Part shown: in pieces, positions 52,565-61,159 of the stretch
Layout: each line of letters starts with the position of its first letter
Position numbering within the stretch: position 1 is the stretch's first letter
Program-made: the position numbers and the translations under genes
NCBI RefSeq assembly: GCF_039941195.1
Contig: NZ_JBDVFA010000019.1
Span: 1 to 64,000 of the forward strand
Direction of reading: 5' to 3'
Length of the DNA stretch: 64,000 nt
Origin: Aurantibacter_A sp039941195
GTDB taxonomy: Bacteria; Bacteroidota; Bacteroidia; Flavobacteriales; Flavobacteriaceae
The notes under the pieces: generated by a model
Seen by the model: the letters and a program-made list of their open reading frames with translations, nothing else
Database searches by the model: none
Told to the model about the DNA's origin: nothing

Positions 52565-55219
52565 ATGAAGACGACCAAACTCCTATTTTTATTATTAATT
52601 ATTATTTTTTCTTGTAAAAAAGAAGACAAAAAAACCAATGAATCAGCTGAGCTAAATACCGTAGTTCTGGATAGCATTACAATCAATCTTCCTTCAGGTT
52701 TCGAACTTGAAGAATTATACAGTCCCAGCGATCATGAACAAGGCTCTTGGGTTGCATTAGCTCAAGGTCCTGAAAACAAAATGTTTGCATGTGACCAATA
52801 TGGTAAAATATATCAATTTAATGCTCCTGCAGCTGGTAGCACTATAAAAGCCACCGATGTTAAACCTCTAAACCTTCCTATTGGTGAAGCGCATGGTTTA
52901 CATTGGGCATTTAACAGTTTATATGTAGCCGTTAACAAAAGATGGCAAGATGATGTGCCAGACGATGAAGAATATGGTAGTGGTATATATCGACTTACTG
53001 ATTCTGATAACGATGGTGAATTAGATAAAATTGATTCACTCTTAAAATTAGATGGTGCTGGTGAACATGGACCACATAGTTTTTTAACCTCACCTGATGG
53101 CAAAGAATTATATTTCATTGCTGGAAATCATGTATTAGTTCCAGATGTTGTTAAAGCAAAAACAAGACTTCCCTCTAATTGGGGAGAAGATAACCTATTC
53201 ACACCTTATCTTGATGCACGTGGACATGCTAATGATATAAAGGCTCCAGGGGGTTGGATAGCTAAATTTAATCCTGAAGGAACAGATTGGGAATTGATTT
53301 CAGCAGGTTATAGAAATCCGTTTGATATGGCTTTTAATAAAGACGGGGAATTATTTGCTTACGATGCAGATATGGAATGGGACATAGGAATGCCTTGGTA
53401 CAGACCAACACGGATTTGCCATGTTACGAGTGGAAGTGAATTTGGATGGAGAACAGGGTCTGGAAAATGGCCAGCGTATTACCCAGATGCTTTACCAGCA
53501 GTTCATAATTTAGAGCAAGGTTCGCCAACAGCCGTTTTAGCCGGTGACCGATTAAATTTCCCTTCAAAATATGATGAAGGAATATTAATTATGGATTGGA
53601 GTTTTGGGACCATTTATTTTATTGACCTAAAACCAGAAGGCAGTACTTACACAGGTAGCAGAGAGGAGTTTTTATCCGGTACTCCCCTACCCTTAACTGA
53701 TATGATAGCCGGTGCGGATGGTAATTTATATTTTGCAACGGGGGGTAGAAGAATAGATTCACACTTTTACAGACTTAAATATATTGGAGGTGATACTGAG
53801 AAAGCTGCATTAACTGAAAATACTGTAGGTAAAGAAGCGCGAGAATTAAGACGTAGTATTGAAAAATTTCACTCAGAACAATCTGCAGAGGGCATTGTAC
53901 TTGCATGGGATAATTTAAATAGTGATGACAGGTTCATACGCTATGCTTCCAGAGTTGCCTTAGAACACCAACCAATAGCCGATTGGCAACAACGTTTTTT
54001 TGACGAAAAAAATCCAACTAAAATTGTAGAAGCAAGTATTGCTTTAGCTCATCAAGGAAATAAAAATTTACAATCAAAGATTTTAGAGAAGCTCAATCAA
54101 TTAAATTTAGAAACCCTAACACAAAAAGATCAAATTGATATTTTACGTGCATATGAGCTTTTATTTATTAGAATGGGAGAACCGAATAATGCATCTAGAA
54201 TTGCAACTGGAAAAAAGTTAAACACTTACTTTCCTCATGCTAACAATACAGTAAATAGAGAATTAGCACAAGTTTTATTGTTTCTAAAAGCTGATGGTGC
54301 AACAGAAGGTTTAGTAAATCTTCTTGAAAAACATGCTAAAGAAAAAACTATTACTGAAGGTGTTGAAATGCTCTCTGAAGAAGCTTCAATGCGAAGTGAA
54401 CAATATGGTCCATTAATTAGAGATGTAATAGCAAAAATGCCACCGAGTGAATCTATTTATTATGGTATGCTTTTAAGTCATGCTGAAGTGGGATGGACAA
54501 AAGAATTGCGCGAAAAGTATTTCAAATGGTTTTTTGATGTAATGAGTTCTAAAGGAGGAATGAGTTTTAAAGCATACATTGAAAATGTAAGGCAAGAAGC
54601 TATGGCAAAGGTTCCAAGTAACGATAAAGAGTATTTTGAAGAAATATCAGGCATTTATTCACCAGCAGATGATTTGGCGGACTTGCCGGATCCAATAGGC
54701 CCTGGAAAAGCATATACTATGCCTCAAGCAAGAGCTGCATTTAGTGCTCATAGCAATCCATATAAAGGGTCAATTGAAGATGGAGTGAGAGCCTATAAAG
54801 CAGCCCTTTGTATTACTTGTCATAGAATGAAAGGTGAAGGCGGAGCTACTGGTCCGGATTTAACACAAATGCATACAAAATTTAGCAGCTACGATTTAAC
54901 CTTCGCTTTGGTCAGTCCTAGTGAAGAAATTTCTGATCAATATTCAAATACAATCTTTTACACAAAAGACGGTAAAAAAGTAATTGGTCGTTTGATTTCG
55001 GAAGAAGGCGATTCTTTAAGTATCATGCCAAATGCTTACAATCCTTCATACACCCTTAAATTAGCAAAAACAGATGTTGATAAACAAGAATTATCACCGG
55101 TATCACCAATGCCTCCAGGTTTAATAAATAGATTAAATGAGCAAGAGCTTACAGATCTTTTTGCCTATTTATTATCAGGTGGAGATAAAAATCATAAGAT
55201 TTATACTGGAGATAAATAA
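52565..55219 (+). CDS. Lipoprotein with sugar-dehydrogenase-like propeller and c-type haem domain
   Basis: The 884-residue lipoprotein (LLFLLLIIIFSCKKED) starts with a six-bladed propeller region like PQQ/glucose-sorbosone dehydrogenases (residues about 45-410: AQGPENKMFACDQYGKIY, GLHWAFNSLYVAVN, AGYRNPFDMAFNKDGELF, MDWSFGTIYFIDLKPEG). A helical HEAT-like middle follows (about 420-700). The C-terminal part is a cytochrome domain with Cys749, Cys752 and His753 (ALCITCHRMKGEGGATGPDL) and a possible Met axial ligand in SPVSPMPPG. This last part matches the haem-binding domain first described in Pirellula/Verrucomicrobium (TIGR02603). It is probably a surface or periplasmic oxidoreductase; substrate unknown. 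Confidence 0.82.
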   Translation: MKTTKLLFLLLIIIFSCKKEDKKTNESAELNTVVLDSITINLPSGFELEELYSPSDHEQGSWVALAQGPENKMFACDQYGKIYQFNAPAAGSTIKATDVKPLNLPIGEAHGLHWAFNSLYVAVNKRWQDDVPDDEEYGSGIYRLTDSDNDGELDKIDSLLKLDGAGEHGPHSFLTSPDGKELYFIAGNHVLVPDVVKAKTRLPSNWGEDNLFTPYLDARGHANDIKAPGGWIAKFNPEGTDWELISAGYRNPFDMAFNKDGELFAYDADMEWDIGMPWYRPTRICHVTSGSEFGWRTGSGKWPAYYPDALPAVHNLEQGSPTAVLAGDRLNFPSKYDEGILIMDWSFGTIYFIDLKPEGSTYTGSREEFLSGTPLPLTDMIAGADGNLYFATGGRRIDSHFYRLKYIGGDTEKAALTENTVGKEARELRRSIEKFHSEQSAEGIVLAWDNLNSDDRFIRYASRVALEHQPIADWQQRFFDEKNPTKIVEASIALAHQGNKNLQSKILEKLNQLNLETLTQKDQIDILRAYELLFIRMGEPNNASRIATGKKLNTYFPHANNTVNRELAQVLLFLKADGATEGLVNLLEKHAKEKTITEGVEMLSEEASMRSEQYGPLIRDVIAKMPPSESIYYGMLLSHAEVGWTKELREKYFKWFFDVMSSKGGMSFKAYIENVRQEAMAKVPSNDKEYFEEISGIYSPADDLADLPDPIGPGKAYTMPQARAAFSAHSNPYKGSIEDGVRAYKAALCITCHRMKGEGGATGPDLTQMHTKFSSYDLTFALVSPSEEISDQYSNTIFYTKDGKKVIGRLISEEGDSLSIMPNAYNPSYTLKLAKTDVDKQELSPVSPMPPGLINRLNEQELTDLFAYLLSGGDKNHKIYTGDK

Positions 55220-55243
55220 ACTTGTTTATTTTAAAAAGTCAAT

Positions 55244-55290
55244 AAAATCGCCTTATTTTACCTTAAAGGAAGATCAGGCGATTTTCATCA
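55244..55290 (+). terminator. Terminator after the haem-binding lipoprotein gene
   Basis: A 10-bp perfect stem (aaaatcgcct at 55244-55253 with aggcgatttt at 55276-55285) encloses a 22-base loop. Confidence 0.65.
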
Positions 55291-55356
55291 TTTAAGAAAA
55301 AGGTTTAAACATTCCATTTTGGAATAGACCTTTTTGAAATAATTAAGAGTATTAAA

Positions 55357-56016
55357 ATGAGTAATACAAAAATAGCACCTTCATTACTTGCTGCTGATTT
55401 TGGCAATCTACAACGTGATGTTGAAATGGTAAATGATAGTACAGCCGATTGGCATCATTTAGATATTATGGATGGAGTATTTGTTCCCAACATCTCTTAT
55501 GGAATGCCGGTTGTAAAAACTATACATCAGCATGCCACAAAACCTTTAGATGTGCACTTAATGATAGTGGACCCAGACCGGTATATTGAAACATTCGCCA
55601 ATTTGGGCGCAGCTAATCTTACAGTACATTATGAGGCATGTACTCACTTGCACAGAACACTTCAAGCAATTAAAAGTGCTGGCATGAAAGCTGGTGTGGC
55701 TATGAATCCACATACCAATATAGGTTTATTGGAAGATATTATAAACGATGCAGATTTAGTCTGTTTAATGAGTGTGAACCCTGGGTTTGGCGGACAATCT
55801 TTTATTGAAAACACTTATAATAAGATTAAAGATTTAAAAGCATTAATTAATAGAAAAGGTGCAAAGACCTTAATTGAAATCGATGGTGGGGTAACATCTA
55901 AAAACGCTAAAGCACTTGTTGATGCTGGGGCTGACGTTTTAGTAGCCGGAAGTTTTGTTTTTAAGAGTCAAAGTCCAACTAAAACAATTAGTGAACTAAA
56001 AGAAATTACAAGTTAA
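55357..56016 (+). CDS. rpe: Ribulose-phosphate 3-epimerase
   Basis: The 219-residue TIM-barrel enzyme interconverts ribulose and xylulose 5-phosphates in the pentose phosphate pathway. Seen are KIAPSLLAADFGNLQRDVEMV, WHHLDIMDGVFVPNISYGMPVV, PLDVHLMIVDPDRYI, CLMSVNPGFGGQSFIENTYNKI and LIEIDGGVTSKNAKALVDAGADVLVAGS-type end (IEIDGGVTSKNAK). The length is typical. Its stop overlaps the next start by one base. Confidence 0.97.
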   Translation: MSNTKIAPSLLAADFGNLQRDVEMVNDSTADWHHLDIMDGVFVPNISYGMPVVKTIHQHATKPLDVHLMIVDPDRYIETFANLGAANLTVHYEACTHLHRTLQAIKSAGMKAGVAMNPHTNIGLLEDIINDADLVCLMSVNPGFGGQSFIENTYNKIKDLKALINRKGAKTLIEIDGGVTSKNAKALVDAGADVLVAGSFVFKSQSPTKTISELKEITS

Positions 56017-56978
56017 TGAATGAGTATGATGTTGTAATAGTAGGTGGCGGACCTATTGGTATTGCTTGTGCACTTGAAGCAAAGAAAAACGGACTAAATT
56101 ATGTTATTATAGAAAAAGGACCAATTGTAAATTCACTTTATAATTATCCGAAAAACATGCAATTTTTTTCTACTTCAGAGCGGTTAGAGCTAGATAATAT
56201 TCCTTTTATAAGTACAGAAGCTAAGCCAAAAAAAAATGAAGCTCTAGAATACTACCGAAGAATTGTAACTACAAATAATATTAGTATTAATCTTTTTGAA
56301 TTAGTAGAATCGGTTACTAAGGATGGTAATATTTTTAAAATCAAAACTAGTAAGAATACTTACACATCAAACAATGTTATAATCGCTACTGGCTTTTACG
56401 ATTTGCCAAATAAGATAAATGTTCCTGGTGAAGATTTACCCAAGGTATCGCACTATTATAACGATCCACATTATTTTTCGGGACAGAAAGTAGCCATTTT
56501 AGGAGCCAGCAATTCAGCAATAGATGCCGCATTAGAATGTTGGCGAAAAGGTGCTGAAGTTTCACTAATTGTACGTGGGCCCGAAATTGGGCATCGTGTA
56601 AAGTATTGGGTACGACCCGATATTATAAATAGAATTGAGGAAGAAAGTATTACTGCATATTACAATTCTACTGTTACGGAAATTACAGAAAGTAATGTTA
56701 TTATAAACACACCTAGTGGGCAGATTACACTAAAAAACGATTTTGTTCTTGCGTTAACCGGATACACACCAAATTTTGATTTCCTCCTTAAAATGGGAAT
56801 TACACTTTCAGAAGACGAAAAACGACTTCCTAAATACAATCCGGAGACTATGGAGACTAATATAGAAAGACTCTATTTGGCTGGTGTTGTTTGTGGAGGA
56901 ATGGAAACCCATAAATGGTTTATTGAGAATTCGAGAATTCACGCGAAACAAATAATGAAAAATATTGTTAAAGATTGA
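56016..56978 (+). CDS. ypdA: YpdA-family (bacillithiol disulfide reductase-like) flavoprotein
   Basis: The 320-residue FAD/NADPH oxidoreductase has the FAD fold YDVVIVGGGPIGIACALEA at the N-terminus, the NADPH fold KVAILGASNSAIDAALECW near residue 155, and the C-terminal FAD contact RLYLAGVVCGGMETHKWFIEN. YpdA (Bdr) reduces bacillithiol disulfide, and bacillithiol genes are known in parts of the Bacteroidota. There is no CxxC active-site pair as in thioredoxin reductase, which fits YpdA. It overlaps rpe by one base and the BNR gene by four. Confidence 0.85.
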   Translation: MNEYDVVIVGGGPIGIACALEAKKNGLNYVIIEKGPIVNSLYNYPKNMQFFSTSERLELDNIPFISTEAKPKKNEALEYYRRIVTTNNISINLFELVESVTKDGNIFKIKTSKNTYTSNNVIIATGFYDLPNKINVPGEDLPKVSHYYNDPHYFSGQKVAILGASNSAIDAALECWRKGAEVSLIVRGPEIGHRVKYWVRPDIINRIEEESITAYYNSTVTEITESNVIINTPSGQITLKNDFVLALTGYTPNFDFLLKMGITLSEDEKRLPKYNPETMETNIERLYLAGVVCGGMETHKWFIENSRIHAKQIMKNIVKD

Positions 56979-58360
56979 GAACACTAATAATTATATTTAT
57001 ATGCCTTACAGTTGGTCATAGTAATGGTCAAGAGTTATCTAACACAAAAATTGATGGCTATAAAGGCATTTGGTTTGAATTAAATCAGAAATATGAATTT
57101 GGAGATAAATATTCTGGTGCGCTAAGCACATACACTGCAAAGCATGTTCCGTTAGCCATCTATTCCAAAGCGGTTGATAAAACTTTTTTTGTCTATGGGG
57201 GAACTACCTCAAAAGATGAAAAATATTTATTGTGCATGATTGGAGAATACAACCATAAAACGGGTATGGTTTCCAAGCCAACGGTAGTTTATGACAAACA
57301 GGGAGTGAACGACCCTCATGACAATCCGTCATTATTAATTGACAATAATGGGTTTATTTGGGTTTTTATTAGTGGACGTGGAAAAAAGCGACCTGGTTTT
57401 AAATACAAAAGCACAAAGCCATATTCGATAGACGAATTTACTAAGATAACAGAGGAAGAAATGACCTACCCTCAACCTTGGAAAACAAAAGATGGGTTCT
57501 TTCATTTTTTTACAAAATATACAGGCGTTCGACAATTGTATTTCGAAACAAGTATAGATGGAAAGACTTGGACAGAAGATAAAATGTTAGCAGCTATTCC
57601 CATAAATGAGGGTGAAAAATCCGGACATTATCAAACTAGTAATACGTTTGAAAATAAATTAGTTGGAACTTTTTTTAATAGACACCCAAACGGGAATGTA
57701 GACAAACGCACAGATCTTTATTACATACAATCTAAAGACTTTGGCGACACTTGGACCAGTATTGAAGATAAACAATTACAACTACCTATTAAAACACTAG
57801 AAAGTGATGTTAGAGTCGAAGATTATGCCGCTTCAAATAAGAATATATATGTAAAAGACATGGGTTTTGATAGTAATGGCAACCCAGCTTGTTTATATAT
57901 TAGAAGTAATGGGCATGAACCTGGACCAAAAAGTGCACCTTATGAATGGTGCGTAACTAAATGGAATGGAACTACTTGGAAAACTTCGGTAGTAACCACT
58001 TCAGACCATAATTATGATATGGGTAGTCTTTTTATTGACAACGATAATTGGAGTGTTGTTGGTCCAACCGAAAAAGGTCCACAAGCTTGGGGTGTTGGTG
58101 GTGAATTAGCAATTTGGACATCAAAAAATAGAGGTAATACATGGATCAAACAAAGAACATTAACCAGTAATAGTAAACTGAGTCATTCTTACGTCCGCCG
58201 CCCAGTTGACAATAAAGCTCCTTTCGACTTTTTCTGGTCTGACGGAGATTCACATGCTTTTAGTAAATCGGAATTATATTTTGGCAATTTTAACGGTAAC
58301 ATTTGGAAACTGCCTTATGATATGACAAAAGATTATCTAAAACCCATTAAAGTAAAATAA
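56975..58360 (+). CDS. Exported BNR-repeat (BNR-4 type) propeller protein
   Basis: The 461-residue product starts at TTG 56975, overlapping the ypdA stop (TTGA), with a signal peptide (RTLIIIFICLTVGHSNGQ). Ahead lie GYKGIWFELNQKYEFGDKYSGALSTY-like start (YKGIWFELNQ), TFFVYGGTTSKDEKYLLCMI, VNDPHDNPSLLIDNNGFIWVF and Asp-box-like repeats (TSIDGKTWTEDK, SKDFGDTWTSIED, SKNRGNTWIKQR). This is a sialidase-like beta-propeller; BNR-4 relatives include ulvan and other polysaccharide lyases (PL24/PL25), so carbohydrate binding or cleavage is plausible but unproven. A stem-loop region follows. Confidence 0.75.
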   Translation: MRTLIIIFICLTVGHSNGQELSNTKIDGYKGIWFELNQKYEFGDKYSGALSTYTAKHVPLAIYSKAVDKTFFVYGGTTSKDEKYLLCMIGEYNHKTGMVSKPTVVYDKQGVNDPHDNPSLLIDNNGFIWVFISGRGKKRPGFKYKSTKPYSIDEFTKITEEEMTYPQPWKTKDGFFHFFTKYTGVRQLYFETSIDGKTWTEDKMLAAIPINEGEKSGHYQTSNTFENKLVGTFFNRHPNGNVDKRTDLYYIQSKDFGDTWTSIEDKQLQLPIKTLESDVRVEDYAASNKNIYVKDMGFDSNGNPACLYIRSNGHEPGPKSAPYEWCVTKWNGTTWKTSVVTTSDHNYDMGSLFIDNDNWSVVGPTEKGPQAWGVGGELAIWTSKNRGNTWIKQRTLTSNSKLSHSYVRRPVDNKAPFDFFWSDGDSHAFSKSELYFGNFNGNIWKLPYDMTKDYLKPIKVK

Positions 58361-58416
58361 CCATTTAAGTTTTTAAATAAGCATTTAGGAGGTAAATCCG
58401 CTTCGAAAATCAAAGT

Positions 58417-58520
58417 TCAAGCAAGCTTGATTAATCTTTTTAAGGGATTGGCTGCGCCTTTCCCTTAAAGCTACGCTTTGAAAATCAAAACACCACTCTT
58501 ACAAATTCAAGCAAGCTTGA
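58417..58520 (+). repeat. Two copies of a small inverted repeat
   Basis: tcaagcaagcttga occurs at 58417-58430 and again at 58507-58520; each folds as a 6-bp stem around aa. Each copy is preceded by a related cgctt[ct]gaaaatcaaa element. Another stem ttaaggg/cccttaa (58440-58446 with 58462-58468) lies between them. It may be a dispersed flavobacterial intergenic repeat or a tandem duplication. Confidence 0.6.
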
Positions 58521-58542
58521 TTTGACAAGTGGTGTTTTGATT
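58483..58542 (-). terminator. Long stem-loop between the BNR gene and tRNA-Arg
   Basis: A perfect 15-bp stem (aatcaaaacaccact at 58483-58497 with agtggtgttttgatt at 58528-58542) encloses a 30-base loop with its own hairpin. It stands 6 bases beyond the tRNA 3' end. Read on the minus strand, it ends in gttttgatttt, a T-run, so it can end the tRNA transcript. Confidence 0.8.
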
Positions 58543-58548
58543 TATTCG

Positions 58549-58622
58549 TGACCGCGAAGGGATTCAAACCCCCAACCCTCAGAGCCGAAATCTGATGCGC
58601 TATTCAGTTGCGCCACGCGGCC
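58549..58622 (-). tRNA. tRNA-Arg (anticodon UCG)
   Basis: The 74-base cloverleaf folds fully: acceptor GGCCGCG/CGCGGTC (one G-U), D stem GCGC/GCGC, anticodon stem TCAGA/TCTGA with loop TTTCGGC (anticodon TCG, reading CGA), and T stem GGGGG/CCCTT (two G-U). The discriminator is A73, and CCA is not encoded. The D-loop is AACTGAATA (G18, A19) and the T-loop is TTTGAAT (T56), where the norm is G19 and C56. Confidence 0.92.
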
Positions 58623-58639
58623 TTTAATTTATTAATCCG

Positions 58640-59086
58640 CTAAGATAATTTATTCTTAACTATCGTAGAAATAGTTTTTCCATCTGTTTTACCAGCTAAT
58701 TCTTTTGAAACCATACCCATAACCTTACCCATATCTTTCATACCTGAAGCTCCAGTAGCTGCAATAGTTTTTACCACAACTTTTTCAACCTCTTCCGTTG
58801 TTAATTGCTCCGGTAAAAATTGTTCGATTACGGCAACTTGTGCCAACTCAGGTTCAGCAAGATCAGCACGACCTTGTTTATTGAATATGGCGGCACTATC
58901 TTTTCGTTGCTTAACTAATTTCTGAATCAATTTCACTTCATCGTCCTCCGATAAAGCTCCTGCTCCACTTTCGGTATTCGCTAATAACAAAGCTGATTTA
59001 ATAGCTCTTAATGATTCTAATGCAACGCTATCTTTAGCTTTCATAGCAGCCTTCATTTGCTCCATTACATCTTGTTGTAAACCCAT
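58640..59086 (-). CDS. GatB/YqeY domain protein
   Basis: The 148-residue cytoplasmic protein matches the YqeY family: MKAAMKAKDSVALESLRAIKSALL, KLVKQRKDSAAIFNKQGRADLAEPE, IEQFLPEQLTTEEVE, GASGMKDMGKVMGMVSKELAGKTDG. The fold is shared with the C-terminal tRNA-binding part of GatB, suggesting a tRNA-linked role. It follows ftsZ in the same orientation but across a terminator, and it is next to tRNA-Arg. Confidence 0.9.
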   Translation of the reverse strand: MGLQQDVMEQMKAAMKAKDSVALESLRAIKSALLLANTESGAGALSEDDEVKLIQKLVKQRKDSAAIFNKQGRADLAEPELAQVAVIEQFLPEQLTTEEVEKVVVKTIAATGASGMKDMGKVMGMVSKELAGKTDGKTISTIVKNKLS

Positions 59087-59124
59087 AACTATTAATTTTT
59101 AAAAGAAAGCGAAGATAAAAAATA

Positions 59125-59153
59125 AACCCGAAAGCACAGTTGGCTTTCGGGTT
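59125..59153 (-). terminator. Rho-independent terminator after ftsZ
   Basis: An 11-bp perfect stem (aacccgaaagc at 59125-59135 with gctttcgggtt at 59143-59153) with a 7-base loop runs into tattttttat on the minus strand, 22 bases past the ftsZ stop. Confidence 0.9.
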
Positions 59154-59175
59154 GTAAATAAGGTTTGTCTAAAAT

Positions 59176-61116
59176 TTAATCTACATTATCTTCCAAGAAA
59201 GAATTATTTGTACGAAGTTGTATTTCTCCATTACTATCTTCACCTAAAGAAGTTCTAGAAACTTTATTTTCAGCAGTTCTTTCAGTTAAATTTACTCCTT
59301 GTCTTTTATAAGCAGGTTCCTTCTCAATTTCTTCAATGCTATTTACATTGTTTTGAAACTTATAATTAAAATCTTTTAATTTCCTTCTTCGTTCATCTGC
59401 TCTTTCCTTCAATAACTCCTCTAATGGACTATCCATAGGATCTAATTCCTCTTCAGTCTTTATTTTCTCTTTTGTTTGAAGAACTTTCTTTTCGAAAACT
59501 AATTCATCTTCAACGATTTTTGGTTCAAACTCTTCTGCTTTGGATTTGGCACCTGTAAGTTTATTTTCAAGTTCCATATAATCATCTAAACTATAGCGAG
59601 TTTCACCTTGTTTGTTGTATTCTAAAACCGGAATTACCTCTACGTGATCCTTAACATCAAGATTATTAACTTCTTCTTCTAGATCAAAAGTTATCATTCG
59701 TTCCTTTTCTTCTTCTGGTTTTTCATTCTCTGTAACCAAAGGTAAATCGAATCCTATAGAAAATTGATCTTCCTCTTCAGCAGAAAGTTCTTGCGGATCT
59801 ACAACTTCTATATTTTTTGCAGCTTCTGTAGAATCAATTATAACAAAATCGTCTTCCGAAACTTCACCTTTAGCAACTTCCTCAATTACTTCATCATAAA
59901 AAACATTAAAGTTTCTAATATAATTTGTAGTTGGTATTAAATCCATACCTAGTTCTTCTTCGGTATCATCAATCAAAGTATGTTTAATTACAGGTGCATG
60001 AGCAGGAACGACAACATCCTCTTCTAGACGATGAACCACATTTTGCGCTGTTAAATCTCTTTCAGCACGCTGTTCTTCTTCCAGTGTATGAATTATTTTT
60101 TTTGCTTCTGTATTTACAATTTCATTCTGTTGATCAATATCAAACCCTGTAGCAATTACAGTTACTGCAATAGCTTCACCTATATCTTGATCTTCACCTA
60201 CACCCATTATTATGTTTGCACCATGACCGGCCTGAACTTGTATGTGATCATTAATTTCTCCTATCTCATCAATAGTAATTTCTTGAGAACCAGAAACAAT
60301 CAATAACAATACGTTTTTAGCACCAGATATTTTATTATCATTTAAAAGAGGAGAATCTAAAGCTTTCATTATCGCCTCATTAGCTCTGGTTGAACCTGAA
60401 GCCATAGCAGAACCCATTATTGCAGTTCCACTATTAGATAATACTGTTTTTGCATCTCTAAGGTCAATATTTTGAGTATAGTGATGAGTTATTACTTCTG
60501 CGATACCTCTTGCAGCGGTAGATAAAACTTCATCAGCTTTTGAGAATCCAGCTTTGAATCCTAAATTACCATATACTTCGCGAAGCTTGTTGTTATTAAT
60601 CACAATTAATGAATCAACATTAGCTCTTAATTTTTCAATTCCGATTTGAGCTTGTTCACAACGCATTTTACCTTCAAATTCAAAAGGCATAGTAACAATA
60701 CCAACAGTAAGAACATCTAAATCTTTGGCTTGTCTTGCAATTACGGGAGCAGCACCAGTACCTGTACCACCACCCATACCAGCAGTTATGAAAATCATTT
60801 TAGTTGTTGTAGATAACATTTGCTTGATTTCTTCCATACTTTCAAGCGCAGCTTGTTCACCTACTTCAGGATTAGCACCAGCTCCCAATCCTTCTGTTAA
60901 TGAAACTCCCAACTGTATTTTATTTGGCACTGAACTATTGTTCAATGCCTGAGAGTCTGTATTACAAATTATAAAATCGACTCCGTTAATTCCTGATTGG
61001 AACATGTGGTTGATGGCATTACTTCCGCCACCACCGACTCCAATCACCTTTATTACATTACTTTGGTTTTTTGGGAGATCAAATGAAATATTTTCAAACT
61101 CGTTATTATTGCTCAT
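59176..61116 (-). CDS. ftsZ: Cell division GTPase FtsZ with long C-terminal extension
   Basis: The 646-residue protein polymerises into the division ring. The GTPase core spans about residues 15-320: VIGVGGGGSNAINHM, GMGGGTGTGAAPVIA and the T7-loop region NVDSLIVINNNKLREV. From about 330 a charged, mostly acidic extension of some 300 residues follows (LIDDTEEELGMDLIPTT, VIEEVAKGEVSEDD, and many EE/KE runs) and ends with a short conserved-looking peptide IQLRTNNSFLEDNVD. Long extensions are usual in Bacteroidota, against about 380 residues in E. coli. It is co-oriented with ftsA after 43 bases and closed by a terminator. Confidence 0.96.
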   Translation of the reverse strand: MSNNNEFENISFDLPKNQSNVIKVIGVGGGGSNAINHMFQSGINGVDFIICNTDSQALNNSSVPNKIQLGVSLTEGLGAGANPEVGEQAALESMEEIKQMLSTTTKMIFITAGMGGGTGTGAAPVIARQAKDLDVLTVGIVTMPFEFEGKMRCEQAQIGIEKLRANVDSLIVINNNKLREVYGNLGFKAGFSKADEVLSTAARGIAEVITHHYTQNIDLRDAKTVLSNSGTAIMGSAMASGSTRANEAIMKALDSPLLNDNKISGAKNVLLLIVSGSQEITIDEIGEINDHIQVQAGHGANIIMGVGEDQDIGEAIAVTVIATGFDIDQQNEIVNTEAKKIIHTLEEEQRAERDLTAQNVVHRLEEDVVVPAHAPVIKHTLIDDTEEELGMDLIPTTNYIRNFNVFYDEVIEEVAKGEVSEDDFVIIDSTEAAKNIEVVDPQELSAEEEDQFSIGFDLPLVTENEKPEEEKERMITFDLEEEVNNLDVKDHVEVIPVLEYNKQGETRYSLDDYMELENKLTGAKSKAEEFEPKIVEDELVFEKKVLQTKEKIKTEEELDPMDSPLEELLKERADERRRKLKDFNYKFQNNVNSIEEIEKEPAYKRQGVNLTERTAENKVSRTSLGEDSNGEIQLRTNNSFLEDNVD

Positions 61117-61159
61117 AGTACTTTTATTACTGGTTAATGTTCTTATTCTTTATTCTCGT

